Below are positions 7,901 to 15,052 of a DNA stretch of 37,789 nucleotides, piece after piece. Source of the DNA: Oscillospiraceae bacterium. GTDB lineage: Bacteria > Bacillota > Clostridia > Oscillospirales > Oscillospiraceae. The translations under genes were made by a program, and so were the position numbers. The stretch lies in contig CAKASQ030000022.1 of assembly GCA_916988195.3 (NCBI GenBank), positions 1 through 37,789 on the forward strand, read 5' to 3'. The first letter of the stretch is position 1. Each line of letters starts with the position of its first letter. The notes beneath the pieces were generated by a model. That model searched no databases and had not been told where the DNA came from. It worked only from the letters and a program-made list of their open reading frames with translations.

Positions 7901-7959
7901 TTGCAGACGGCATCGGCGGCTTCCGCCTGAAACGGCTGGTGCTTGAATTGCAGCTTCAT
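4903..7959 (-). CDS. res: Type III restriction enzyme Res subunit (helicase-endonuclease)
   Basis: This 1018-aa protein matches the size and layout of type III Res subunits, which translocate or slide on DNA and cut about 25 bp from the site when complexed with Mod. Walker A is METGTGKT (97-104) and the DEAD-like motif II is DEPQ (222-225), as usual in this family. The helicase C-lobe has REGWDNPNVFQ and QEIGRGLRL motifs. The C-terminal nuclease shows PD at 950-951 and ETK at 969-971, a PD-(D/E)XK site. Its ATG overlaps the mod stop codon by one base (TGATG), with AAGGTGA as ribosome binding site, so translation is probably coupled. All key residues look intact. Expression follows the operon promoter near 14060. 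Confidence 0.93.
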   Translation of the reverse strand: MKLQFKHQPFQAEAADAVCNVFCGQPYRTVTYRRDLGDLTGVQISTYDTEVGFRNQPLVPELTNRKLLDNLRAVQRRNGLKPSDELTGPGVNLSIEMETGTGKTYTYVKTMYELNKRYGWSKFIIVVPSVAIREGVYKSLQTTQEHFAGEYNKKIRFFIYNSDRLTEVDRFASDSAINVMIINMQAFNSSKNQRIIDKKLDTFRSRKPIDIVAKTNPILIIDEPQSVEGKQTKESLKKFQPLFTLRYSATHKEKYDMVYRLDALDAYNQHLVKKIAALGVTLEGSTATNGYVYCEGIDLYKDKAPTARLGFEVKGAAGTRTVVRKVYGGDDLYDLSNGLAEYADRYRILPNGIDGRDNSVTFLNGLKIYAGQICGNEQLVSLQRRIQIRETIRTHIQRERELYPRGIKVLSLFFIDEVSKYRSYDGDDDAGRNGEYAQMFEEEYENVVGNLQREFGDDAYMDYLSKIDPHRTHQGYFSIDKKKGKKARFVESKVDRKTQLSDDAEAYDLIMKDKERLLSMDEPVRFIFSHSALREGWDNPNVFQICTLKKQSDSDIRSRQEIGRGLRLCVNQQGERMDESVLGGEVQELNKLTIITDFSFGEYVKALQAGLSEVLADRPRKVEPQLFLGKDLQNANGESVRVTKELADAIYEDLIQNGYVRCGELTDKYYTDKQNGTVQVAAEVQDCAASVVRVLSSIFDSRSMLPEDANGGNVEAHLDPEKLKKKEFLALWNRINHKSVYTVSFDTQELIQNSIRELDEKLDVAQVVIRKEYGEQADHLTSKEQLENGEGFRKTKTDQQTPETAPLGSVRYDLIGKLVEETGLTRASIATILQGMSPLKFAMFRNNPEAFILKVGRIINNQKATMIVEHITYNRLEAAYDSDIFAAGKLRGKLNVSAMRAEKSLYDHVIYDSENERKFAGELDISEKVAVYVKLPSSFFISTPVGHYNPDWAIAFTEGSVRHIFFVAETKGNTDSLELRGVENAKIECARRHFAAISNEEVVYEVVDSFEKLMQKVI

Positions 7960-9887
7960 CAGATCACCTTCACCTTCGTATCCGGGGAGAGGTTTTTGAA
8001 TATCTCCGTGACGTTGATCTTGCTGTCATCCGCGGCGAACGAGCTGTCGCGGAACACCGCGCGCAGCGGCTGCTGCTTTGCCATGTAGTCTATGACCGAG
8101 AGCGGTACACGCTCGTCAAAGCAGGCACAGAGCGCGCCGTTGTCCACGTTATGTACCGTGCAGCCGTCGATCACCGCCTGCGTATGCGATAGGCTAATTT
8201 CCACGCCCCAGTCGAGCAGACAGGCATAAAGAAGATCCAGATCTGTCCGATCCGGCTTGATGTTCGACACCATGCCGCCCAGCATCGTCTGTATCAGCTC
8301 CTCCGGGTGGTAATAGATGTCCTCCATATTGCTCTCGTCCACGCGGAACACACGGAAGCCGGTGTCCAGCTTCGCGTCCGGATGCTCGGACTTGATTTTG
8401 TCGCCCGCGCGGCGAATGCGCTCCTTGCCGATCTCACAGATGTTCTTGTACCCGGCTTTGTAGGCTTCGCTGGACTCGTCGCACTTTTCGGGAAGCTGCA
8501 CCATGATAAACTTGCGATGTCCGCCGTCCTCGGCGTTCAGCTGCATGACCGCATGGGCGGTGGTGGCGGAGCCGGAGAAAAAGTCGAGGATAATTGAATC
8601 TTGACCGCTTCCGATAGCTGCCATTCTTTTGATTAACTCTGGCGGCTTTGGGAAACTCATAACATTTGACCCGAACAGTTCTTTTATTGCTTTCTTACCA
8701 TAATCGTTGTTTATGGTGTTTTCTGTCCAAAGAGACTTGACTAATGTGGTGGCAGTTGAACCATCTTCCGCAACAAGGTAATCCTTTCGAAAAATCCGCC
8801 ATTCATTGCCCGTGCGCTCAGCTGTAATTAAGTGATTTTCGCTGTCAACTTTCTTTTTCATCCACGTCCAACAGGTTTTAATTCCGTCTGGGGTATCTGG
8901 AAATACTTCGTCTGTAAATGTATCTGTTTTTACGGTAGAAACCATTTTTGTGTTCGGATCAACGTATAGGGGATAATACAAATTCGGTCGAGTTATCGGA
9001 TTGAACGCTTGATTTCGATTTCGTAATCCAATCAGTCGATACGCGCCCCGTACATCTGATTTGTTATACTCATCGACCATCTTTCCTTCCTTTTCTATTC
9101 CAAGAATCGAGGCAGTATTAAGATAATCGCTGACATATACTAAAACTGACTCATGTGTCTTGGCTATATATCTATCCAAGTTGCGCCCGCGCGGATTCAA
9201 TTGCACAGCCAACTGCGCAACAAAGTTTCCACCGCCAAACACTTCGTCACAGATTTCTTTTAAATTAAATTCTTCATTGTCATCAATAGAGATAAACACA
9301 ACACCGTCCTCTGTCAACAGATTCCTCGCCAGCATCAACCGTGAATAAATCATGCTACACCAATCAGAATGAAAACGCCCGCGTGTATCAGCATTTTTGA
9401 ACAAACGGTTTTCATCTTCGTCATACATTCCCATCTGTTCATTTTCTTCTTCCTGCGTGCGCATGAAATCATCGGCATAAATGAAGTCGTTGCCGGTATT
9501 ATATGGCGGATCAATATAGATCATCTTGACCTTGCCGAGATAGCTCTCCTGCAAGATTTTCAGGACTTCCAGATTATCGCCCTCGATATAGAGATTCTCC
9601 GTGGTGTCCCAGTTGCGACTGTCCTCTTTAACAGGGCGCAACGTTTTGGTGATCGGCCGTGACGCTTCTGCCATCGCCGCCTTTTTCCCGACCCATGTAA
9701 ATTCATAGCATTCGTCGCCGTCCACCACATCCCGGCTTAAAATCTGCTTCAGAACCTCAAAATTGACCCCGCGTTTGATTTCCCCATCCTCGCCCCGCAT
9801 CTCCGTGATTGCCGTGGGGAACAGAGCAGCGATTTTGTCTATGTTTTCCGATACCATGTCCGGTGTTTCAAATTTCATGTGTTCCAT
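7959..9887 (-). CDS. mod: Type III DNA adenine methyltransferase Mod subunit
   Basis: This 642-aa protein has DPPY at 126-129 followed much later by DFFSGSA at 435-441, the motif order of beta-class N6-adenine methyltransferases including type III Mod. It methylates one strand of an asymmetric site and supplies sequence recognition to Res. The target recognition domain of such enzymes lies between these two motifs. That is exactly where base composition drops: hand counts of 60-base blocks give about 70% GC at 8521-8580 but 42% at 8641-8700 and 37% at 9061-9120, returning to about 55% at 9661-9720. The recognition segment therefore looks imported. The start ATG at 9887 lies 1 bp beyond the stop of the 72-aa gene; AAAGGT is 11 bases upstream. 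Confidence 0.94.
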   Translation of the reverse strand: MEHMKFETPDMVSENIDKIAALFPTAITEMRGEDGEIKRGVNFEVLKQILSRDVVDGDECYEFTWVGKKAAMAEASRPITKTLRPVKEDSRNWDTTENLYIEGDNLEVLKILQESYLGKVKMIYIDPPYNTGNDFIYADDFMRTQEEENEQMGMYDEDENRLFKNADTRGRFHSDWCSMIYSRLMLARNLLTEDGVVFISIDDNEEFNLKEICDEVFGGGNFVAQLAVQLNPRGRNLDRYIAKTHESVLVYVSDYLNTASILGIEKEGKMVDEYNKSDVRGAYRLIGLRNRNQAFNPITRPNLYYPLYVDPNTKMVSTVKTDTFTDEVFPDTPDGIKTCWTWMKKKVDSENHLITAERTGNEWRIFRKDYLVAEDGSTATTLVKSLWTENTINNDYGKKAIKELFGSNVMSFPKPPELIKRMAAIGSGQDSIILDFFSGSATTAHAVMQLNAEDGGHRKFIMVQLPEKCDESSEAYKAGYKNICEIGKERIRRAGDKIKSEHPDAKLDTGFRVFRVDESNMEDIYYHPEELIQTMLGGMVSNIKPDRTDLDLLYACLLDWGVEISLSHTQAVIDGCTVHNVDNGALCACFDERVPLSVIDYMAKQQPLRAVFRDSSFAADDSKINVTEIFKNLSPDTKVKVI

Positions 9888-9888
9888 T

Positions 9889-10107
9889 TCATAAGTCTAC
9901 CTTTCCCGTGATATGGTTCCAAATATCACCTTTTTTCTGGTGTTCCGGTTTTTCTTCGGATGTTACGATATTTGTCCCTATGGTATTATTGTCACCATAG
10001 ATTACCGGACAGTTAATGCAGTCTTTTTGGCTATTGACATTTAAGTCTCCACTAAATACTTTCTTTAACGCATTCCAAATTAAACGAATTCTTTCAATTA
10101 GCTTCAT
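9889..10107 (-). CDS. Small hypothetical protein within the R-M operon
   Basis: A 72-aa protein starting MKLIERIRLIW. ATG at 10107 is chosen because AAAGGA lies 10 bases upstream; an upstream in-frame TTG at 10128 has less support. The gene overlaps the end of the DUF4391 gene by 14 bases and stops just before mod, so it is tightly embedded in the operon. It has a basic, possibly amphipathic N-terminal helix (1-20), a CINC (CxxC) pair followed by a PVIYGDNNTIGTNI segment, and a hydrophilic tail. It is AT-rich compared with the helicase and DUF4391 genes. I do not recognise a family. Confidence 0.6.
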   Translation of the reverse strand: MKLIERIRLIWNALKKVFSGDLNVNSQKDCINCPVIYGDNNTIGTNIVTSEEKPEHQKKGDIWNHITGKVDL

Positions 10108-10753
10108 TTTCCAACAGTCCTTTCTCAAGTTTTTGAATTTCTCTCCTTAATTCCATCTGCTTTCCCAAATTCTTTTCCTTCTTCATCTTTGCCTTCAGCT
10201 GCGTGATCTGCCGCTGGAGCTTTTCTTTTTCCTGCGCCTGTGCAACGGCCTGCTCCAAGGGCTGCTTCGGGGCGGCAAGCGCGTCGCCTGCAATCGCGCG
10301 GACAATGGACGCGTATAAGCCGTCCATGTCCAGCGCGTCCAGCGGGAGCGTCAGACTTTCCGGCGGCGCAAATTCCGTGGCGTAGCTCTGCCGCAGGCGG
10401 AACGCGTTGTCGCCGGACTGCGCCGCCTCCTTATAGCTGATGCGCAGCTGCATTTGTCCGTCCGGCCGTTCCAGCACGAACAGAATGTGATACGGAATCT
10501 GCCTGTCCATCAGCTCCAGTGTCCGCTTATCAAGCTCCTGCCCAGTCAGGCGGATATGAAACACTTCGATTTCCGTGACCGTCTGGCCTGCGCCGAGGTT
10601 CATCGTCTGCGGCGAGAGCTTGTTCGCCCATGTGATCAGCTTGATCTGGTCGATAAAAAGCCGCTTGACCTCCGGGGAAACGTCCAGATGCTCATAAAAC
10701 TTCTGTTTCGGCACGCGGCGGCCAAATTCTGTGGAACTGGGCAGATTCAGCAT
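10094..10753 (-). CDS. DUF4391 domain protein
   Basis: This 219-aa protein has the DUF4391 hallmarks, starting with a LPSSTEFGRRVPKQKFYEHL segment and a central alpha/beta domain up to about residue 165. A highly charged coiled coil (about 172-215) closes it and may mediate oligomerisation. No enzyme motif is visible. It overlaps the helicase stop by 7 bases (ATGCTGA) with GGGAGG seven bases upstream, so the two are likely translationally coupled and work together. From memory, DUF4391 genes often sit beside SNF2 helicase and methyltransferase genes in defence islands; the biochemical role is unknown. Confidence 0.8.
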   Translation of the reverse strand: MLNLPSSTEFGRRVPKQKFYEHLDVSPEVKRLFIDQIKLITWANKLSPQTMNLGAGQTVTEIEVFHIRLTGQELDKRTLELMDRQIPYHILFVLERPDGQMQLRISYKEAAQSGDNAFRLRQSYATEFAPPESLTLPLDALDMDGLYASIVRAIAGDALAAPKQPLEQAVAQAQEKEKLQRQITQLKAKMKKEKNLGKQMELRREIQKLEKGLLENEAN

Positions 10754-13700
10754 GACGGTTCCTCCCGCACGACCAAAAAGCAGATCAGTTCAAAATCGTC
10801 CAGCCCGGACACCTGACTGAGCAGTGCGCTCGTGCCGCCGGCGGAGAACAGGCTGTCGAGGTCGCTGTCCTCCTTCGTGTCCAGAATGGACAGCACCGCA
10901 TCCTCCAGCAGGCCGGAATACACGGCCATATCGCGCCCGTCGTTCGTCTCCCGATTGAATGCCTGATAGAGCGCTTCAATCGGCTTGTCCTTTCCCCGGC
11001 AAAGCTGCCGCATCGCGTCCAGCGTGTCTTTGGGGGAAAGGTGGTCGTGAACTGTGACGCCTTCCTCGCTCAAGTAGACCAAGTAATACGGGTGCAGGCG
11101 GTTGCGCTGGTCGGCGTCGACCTCGTTATGCACGTTTTTCAGCACAAACACCACGCCCGGCGGCGCGTCCGGTGTCGCTGCCGCGACCGCGCTGATGCCG
11201 CCCGGACTGTTTTCCAGCTCCGGGTGCGTCTTGCTGTATTCCAGAAGCTCCATGCGAAACTCGTTCAAGCCCAAATCTGTAATGGAAACGCCTGTTCCCA
11301 TCTCCTCCAGATCAACGACCTCCGTCTGCAATCGCTGTAACTGCTGGCGGCGGTATTCCAGATCGCCCTGTTCCTCTGGCGAGAGAAGATTGTCGTCGCC
11401 TGTGGATGTCATGACCAGCGCTTTCATGCGCAGCTCCACACGCGCTTTCAGATTGATGTACGAGTCGAGGTCGAGATCAGGCCAGAAGTTAATGAGCTGG
11501 ATTTTGTCATTGCGGCTGCCGATGCGGTCAATTCGCCCGAACCGCTGCACCAGCCGCACCGGGTTCCAGTGAATGTCATAGTTGACCAGGCAATCGCAGT
11601 CCTGCAAGTTCTGACCCTCTGAAATGCAGTCCGTCGCAATCAGAATGTCGATGTCCGGTCCGTCCGGCATAAGCGCGGTCTTGTCCTTGGAAATGGGCGA
11701 AAAACAGGTCAGAATGTTATTAAGGTCTGCCTTGAACTTCGGAACGCTCGTCCGCCCATCGACCGAGCCGGTCACCAGCGCGGTATTGAGGCCATAGTTT
11801 TCTTTCGCGTATGCGCTGATATTCGTAAACAGATATTCCGCCGTGTCGGAAAACGCTGTGAAAATAATGACCTTTTTGTTGCCGGGATTGATCGGCTGCG
11901 AGATCTTTCCGGCAATCGTCGCCAGCAGCATTTGCAGCTTGCTGTCGTGCTGGGGCGTAATATCAGCAACCATGCCGACGAGCAGGTTCAGAATCTGCAA
12001 ATCCGCCTGTAAATCCTGCTGCCATGTCAGATAGTCCATATCTGCAAGTGCAATATGCACCTTCTTCCCGACGGCCAGCAGATCATTTTCCGCATCATCC
12101 GCGTCAAGGTCCGTGCTTCCGGCTGTGAGATCCTGCAATTCCATCGTCTGGTTGGGATCAAAGGCGTTGATCGTTTTCAGCGTGTCCGCAATCAGCTTCT
12201 GAATGCGCTGCAAGGTCAGGCGGAACGAATGCACCGAGCTTTCCAGCCGCTTGAGCAGGTTAATGCTCATCAATCGGCGGATGCCCTGTTCACGCCCTGC
12301 CTGCGTCAGGCTGTTTTTGCCCTCATGGTTCAGATCGGCGTACTTTGCCATCCGGCTGGGAAGAATGTAGTTGGACGGCGTGTAAATGCTCAGCGTCAGG
12401 CTGATAATCAGGTCGTAAATTTCACCGTATGTAATCGCGTCAGACAGGTCGGTCAGCGGCGGCCGCTTGGAAATCGGCGGCAGGCGCGTTGGGAAGTGGC
12501 CGATCTCGTTCATGTTGTAATATTTTTCAATGTGTCTTCTGGAACGCGCAATCGTGACGCTGTCCAGAATCTCAAAGAAATCAAAATCTAACATCCGCAT
12601 CAGCTGGTCTGTTGTGCGCAGCTCCGCATCGGAATTACTCCATGCGTTAAAGGCTTTCTGCGCGTTGCGGAAAATTTCTTCCACGCTCCGGTGCGTGGAA
12701 AGTTTGTCTGCCCACGCGCTGCTGTTGCCCTCATAGGCCAGCGCGAGCTGGTTGCGCAGGTCGTAAAAGCGGTTATTCACGGGTGTTGCCGACAGCATCA
12801 GTACCCGCGTCCTTGCGCCCGGACGGATGACCTTGTTCATAAGCCGCGTGTAGCGGTTTTCCTTGCCCTCCTTGTCGGCGTCGCCGCCATTGCGGAAATT
12901 GTGCGATTCATCGATCACCACAAGGTCATACGCAGACCAATTCAGCTTCGAGAGGTCCGTTCCGCCAGAGAAACCGCCGGAACGTGATAGATCCGTATGG
13001 TATAAAACGTCATACCGCAGTCGATCTGCCGCGATGGGGTTATTGACGTAGTTCGCTTTGTAGGTCGTCCAGTTGTCCGCAAGCTTCTTGGGGCAGAGCA
13101 CCAGCACGCGCAGGTTGCGGTTTTCGTAGTATTTGATAACGGCCAGCGCAGTAAATGTCTTGCCGAGGCCGACGCTGTCCGCCAAAATGCAGCCGTTATA
13201 CTGTTCCAGCTTACTGATAATTGCGAGAACCGCGTCTTTCTGGAATGTGTAGAGTTTGTTCCAGACCTTGCTCTCACGGAAACCGTTGGTATCGTTCGGC
13301 AGATCATCGGCAGATACATTGGTCAGAAAATCGCTGAAAATGTGGTAGAGCGCGAAGAAATACAGAAACTCCGGGCTGTTTTCCCGATATGCAGTAGTGA
13401 TACGTTCGAGTACCTGCTCTGTCACATCCTTCATTTTTCTGCGGTCTGCCCAGAGCTGGTCAAAGAGCGTTAAGTATGCCTTGCTCTCCGGCGCTTCAAT
13501 TTTGTTGATCATGCTGAACATATTGCCGCCGCGCTCACAGCCAAGCTCGGCGCGCGTAAAGCCGCTGATGGGTGCGTAGGCACTGAGCGCGTCGCCGTCC
13601 ACCGTCAGAAATCCCGGCATCTGTTCGTCTGTGCTATTGGACTTAAAGACGGCCTTCTGCCGAATCCAGTCGGCACATTCTTTGGAGATGGCACGCTGCG

Positions 13701-13986
13701 TAAACGCATTGCGCAGGCGAATTTCAAACTCGCTGCCATGCAGCGCCTTTTCTCGGTTGCGCCGCGGGATATAAAACTCGCGCTGCTCCTGCTTTGGCTG
13801 CTCTGCCAAAAAGGTCGGAGACGTAAAAATAAAGCGCAGCGCATCGATCTGGAGCAACTGCGTCTTGAGCTCTTCAAAGGCATAGACTGAAAAGCAGGCA
13901 GCCGCGATAGAAAGCCTGCTGCCTGCACGAAGATCCTGTTTCAGTTCGTCTGACAGCTTCTCCGTAATATTGTTGATGATCTTCAT
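10747..13986 (-). CDS. SNF2-family helicase with degenerate PLD-like N-terminal domain
   Basis: This 1079-aa protein combines an N-terminal PLD-like region (about 1-160, with RLSIAAACFSVYAFEELK and LRFIFTSPTFL) and a superfamily 2 SNF2-type motor. Motor motifs include DSVGLGKT (270-277), DESH (359-362), LSATPVNNRFYDL, and in the second lobe CISEGQNLQDCDCLVNYD and RFGRIDRIG. The usual HxK motif of active PLD nucleases is not seen at the expected place before SGFTRAELG, so nuclease activity is doubtful and the domain may only bind DNA. It is the first gene of the five-gene operon, with a start ATG after a GTGAGGG site. PLD, SNF2 helicase and methylase are also found together in DISARM, but the DISARM DUF1998 gene is missing here. 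It probably acts as a DNA translocase in the defence complex. Confidence 0.88.
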   Translation of the reverse strand: MKIINNITEKLSDELKQDLRAGSRLSIAAACFSVYAFEELKTQLLQIDALRFIFTSPTFLAEQPKQEQREFYIPRRNREKALHGSEFEIRLRNAFTQRAISKECADWIRQKAVFKSNSTDEQMPGFLTVDGDALSAYAPISGFTRAELGCERGGNMFSMINKIEAPESKAYLTLFDQLWADRRKMKDVTEQVLERITTAYRENSPEFLYFFALYHIFSDFLTNVSADDLPNDTNGFRESKVWNKLYTFQKDAVLAIISKLEQYNGCILADSVGLGKTFTALAVIKYYENRNLRVLVLCPKKLADNWTTYKANYVNNPIAADRLRYDVLYHTDLSRSGGFSGGTDLSKLNWSAYDLVVIDESHNFRNGGDADKEGKENRYTRLMNKVIRPGARTRVLMLSATPVNNRFYDLRNQLALAYEGNSSAWADKLSTHRSVEEIFRNAQKAFNAWSNSDAELRTTDQLMRMLDFDFFEILDSVTIARSRRHIEKYYNMNEIGHFPTRLPPISKRPPLTDLSDAITYGEIYDLIISLTLSIYTPSNYILPSRMAKYADLNHEGKNSLTQAGREQGIRRLMSINLLKRLESSVHSFRLTLQRIQKLIADTLKTINAFDPNQTMELQDLTAGSTDLDADDAENDLLAVGKKVHIALADMDYLTWQQDLQADLQILNLLVGMVADITPQHDSKLQMLLATIAGKISQPINPGNKKVIIFTAFSDTAEYLFTNISAYAKENYGLNTALVTGSVDGRTSVPKFKADLNNILTCFSPISKDKTALMPDGPDIDILIATDCISEGQNLQDCDCLVNYDIHWNPVRLVQRFGRIDRIGSRNDKIQLINFWPDLDLDSYINLKARVELRMKALVMTSTGDDNLLSPEEQGDLEYRRQQLQRLQTEVVDLEEMGTGVSITDLGLNEFRMELLEYSKTHPELENSPGGISAVAAATPDAPPGVVFVLKNVHNEVDADQRNRLHPYYLVYLSEEGVTVHDHLSPKDTLDAMRQLCRGKDKPIEALYQAFNRETNDGRDMAVYSGLLEDAVLSILDTKEDSDLDSLFSAGGTSALLSQVSGLDDFELICFLVVREEPSC

Positions 13987-14012
13987 TCCGTTCCCTCACC
14001 GCACGATTCTTG

Positions 14013-14116
14013 TTTATAGTCATCAAAATTCCAAATTTAATATTTATAGTATACATTCCGCGCATAAAAATATCAATAGTCTGTTTTCTATTGACGAATA
14101 ATACTTATAGTCATTG
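14013..14116. promoter_or_regulatory. Four phased TTATAGTCAT-like operator boxes
   Basis: Boxes start at 14013 (TTTATAGTCATCA), 14043 (TTTATAGTATACA), 14073 (TCAATAGTCTGTT) and 14104 (CTTATAGTCATTG), i.e. 30, 30 and 31 bp apart, close to three helical turns. They fill the gap between the helicase operon and the divergent XRE gene. Box 2 overlaps the operon -10, box 3 its -35, box 1 lies downstream of the start site, and box 4 sits close to the XRE start. The third box also forms a CAATAG/CTATTG inverted repeat (14074-14093). ATAGTC-type boxes resemble those of restriction-modification controller (C) proteins, so the XRE protein at 14133 is the likely binder. Confidence 0.7.
14048..14076 (-). 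promoter_or_regulatory. Promoter of the helicase/DUF4391/R-M operon
   Basis: Read on the minus strand, TTGATA (14071-14076) and TATACT (14048-14053) are 17 bp apart, a near-consensus promoter with a start near 14041 and a leader of about 55 bases. Two of the four operator boxes cover its -35 and -10. Confidence 0.7.
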
Positions 14117-14132
14117 ATAGAGGTGAACAGGC

Positions 14133-14465
14133 ATGAGCATTGCAAAGATTATCGGAGATCGGATCCGCGCGTATCGCAACCAAAAGGGTTGGAGTCAGGA
14201 ATATCTGGCCGAAAAGGCAGATGTCCACCACACCTATATCGGCCAGTTGGAGCGCGGCGAAAAAAACGCCACGATTGAAAGCATTTCAAAAATCGCCGGG
14301 GCGTTGGGTGTTTCTCTTTCCAGACTCTTTGAAAATATCAGCATCGAGCAGCAGGAGGACAATCTCCCCGCGCAGTGCTATGCACTTTTGCAAGAACAAC
14401 CCGTGAACGATCAAAAGGCGTTGGCAGAAATTCTGGCTGCGCTGATTCAATATAAAAAGGCATAA
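14133..14465 (+). CDS. XRE-family regulator, probable controller of the R-M operon
   Basis: This 110-aa protein has a Cro/cI-type helix-turn-helix at about residues 8-62 (WSQEYLAEKADVHHTYIGQLERGEKN). It resembles the controller proteins of restriction-modification systems in size and in the HHTYIGQLERGEKNAT segment. It is transcribed away from the helicase operon, with AGGTG seven bases before its ATG. Four phased boxes lie in the shared intergenic region. The likely role is autoregulation plus timing of the R-M operon so that methylation precedes cutting. A tail of about 45 residues without a known domain follows the HTH. Confidence 0.82.
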   Translation: MSIAKIIGDRIRAYRNQKGWSQEYLAEKADVHHTYIGQLERGEKNATIESISKIAGALGVSLSRLFENISIEQQEDNLPAQCYALLQEQPVNDQKALAEILAALIQYKKA

Positions 14466-14469
14466 AAAT

Positions 14470-14480
14470 CCCCCCCCCCC
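14470..14480. repeat. Homopolymer run of 11 C
   Basis: Eleven consecutive C bases lie four bases after the XRE stop codon. Such tracts slip easily in replication. It is outside the coding sequence, so a coding phase switch is not supported; an effect on the 3' end of the transcript or a read error are alternatives. Confidence 0.6.
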
Positions 14481-14668
14481 GACGGACCGTAATCAGTTCT
14501 CGTCGAGCTTTTCGTTGTCTGCCCACTTCCGTGAAATTGCACACCCCTCGGTTATTATGGAATCTGTATAGAATCCGTTTGGAATGCTGTGTTGAAAGTC
14601 CGTTTTATTGTCCTATTTTGCATATTTTTGCAAGGCATTTTCAGGACTTTTTCGTTTGCTTTTGGATT

Positions 14669-14692
14669 TCCAAGAAAAATATTTTTCTTGGA
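14669..14692. repeat. Perfect 24-bp AT-rich palindrome
   Basis: The arms TCCAAGAAAAAT (14669-14680) and ATTTTTCTTGGA (14681-14692) are exact reverse complements without a spacer. It lies in a non-coding, T-rich stretch between the XRE gene and the HEPN operon. It could be a cruciform, a dimer-binding site or a weak bidirectional terminator. Confidence 0.6.
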
Positions 14693-14797
14693 TTTTCAAT
14701 CGGTTCCGTCATTTTCGAAAAATATCCGAACTTTTTCCGGATTTTCTGTTTTTTCAGCCTGCAGCTTGTCTTATATGGAATGCTTCACAGCTTTTTG

Positions 14798-14837
14798 AAA
14801 ATGAGCAATTCGGCCCTGTCTCTGAATTGCTCATTTT
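14798..14837. terminator. Bidirectional hairpin terminator between defence modules
   Basis: A perfect 14-bp stem (14798-14811 with 14824-14837) and a 12-base loop are flanked by A/T-rich tails on both sides, giving T-runs in either direction. It separates the R-M controller unit from the HEPN operon. The rest of 14466-15020 holds no gene that I can support; the Phe-rich frames there look accidental. Confidence 0.75.
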
Positions 14838-14903
14838 ATTATTGGAGAAGCCTTCCTTTCATATCGAAATTGAAAATACTTCCTGAACATTTCGGGAAAA
14901 TTC

Positions 14904-14932
14904 TTGCCTTTATTCGCTATGACAATTATAAT
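14904..14932 (+). promoter_or_regulatory. Promoter of the HEPN/nuclease/ATPase operon
   Basis: TTGCCT (14904-14909) and a perfect TATAAT (14927-14932) are separated by 17 bp. The start would be near 14939, leaving a leader of about 110 bases that contains the tiny frame at 15021. Confidence 0.65.
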
Positions 14933-15020
14933 CATACTGTAATTTTATAAGCAGATGCAGGAATGAACTGCGACAGAAGCGCCGACTATGAAATACCTAC
15001 GAGAATATAAGGAGCGCAGC

Positions 15021-15038
15021 ATGGTTAAGGAACTGTAA
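15021..15038 (+). CDS. Putative 5-codon leader peptide
   Basis: ATG GTT AAG GAA CTG TAA encodes MVKEL. It has AAGGAG at a normal distance upstream, and its stop codon overlaps the ribosome binding site of the next gene (AAGGGAGG, 15037-15044). This arrangement is typical of translational coupling or a leader control point. It is far too short to call by coding statistics. Confidence 0.35.
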   Translation: MVKEL

Positions 15039-15052
15039 GGGAGGTGCGTGTT

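Noticed and set aside
10747-13986. Calling the helicase operon a DISARM system
   Set aside because: Helicase, PLD-like domain and methylase are present, but no DUF1998 (DrmB) gene is found and the methylase is a type III Mod paired with a Res nuclease.
14470-14480. C11 tract as a phase-variation switch
   Set aside because: It lies after the stop codon of the XRE gene and far from the next promoter and start codon, so slippage would not change a protein.
14531-14950. 139-aa Phe-rich plus-strand frame
   Set aside because: It spans a perfect palindrome, a terminator and the promoter of the next operon, has no ribosome binding site and resembles translation of T-rich noncoding DNA.
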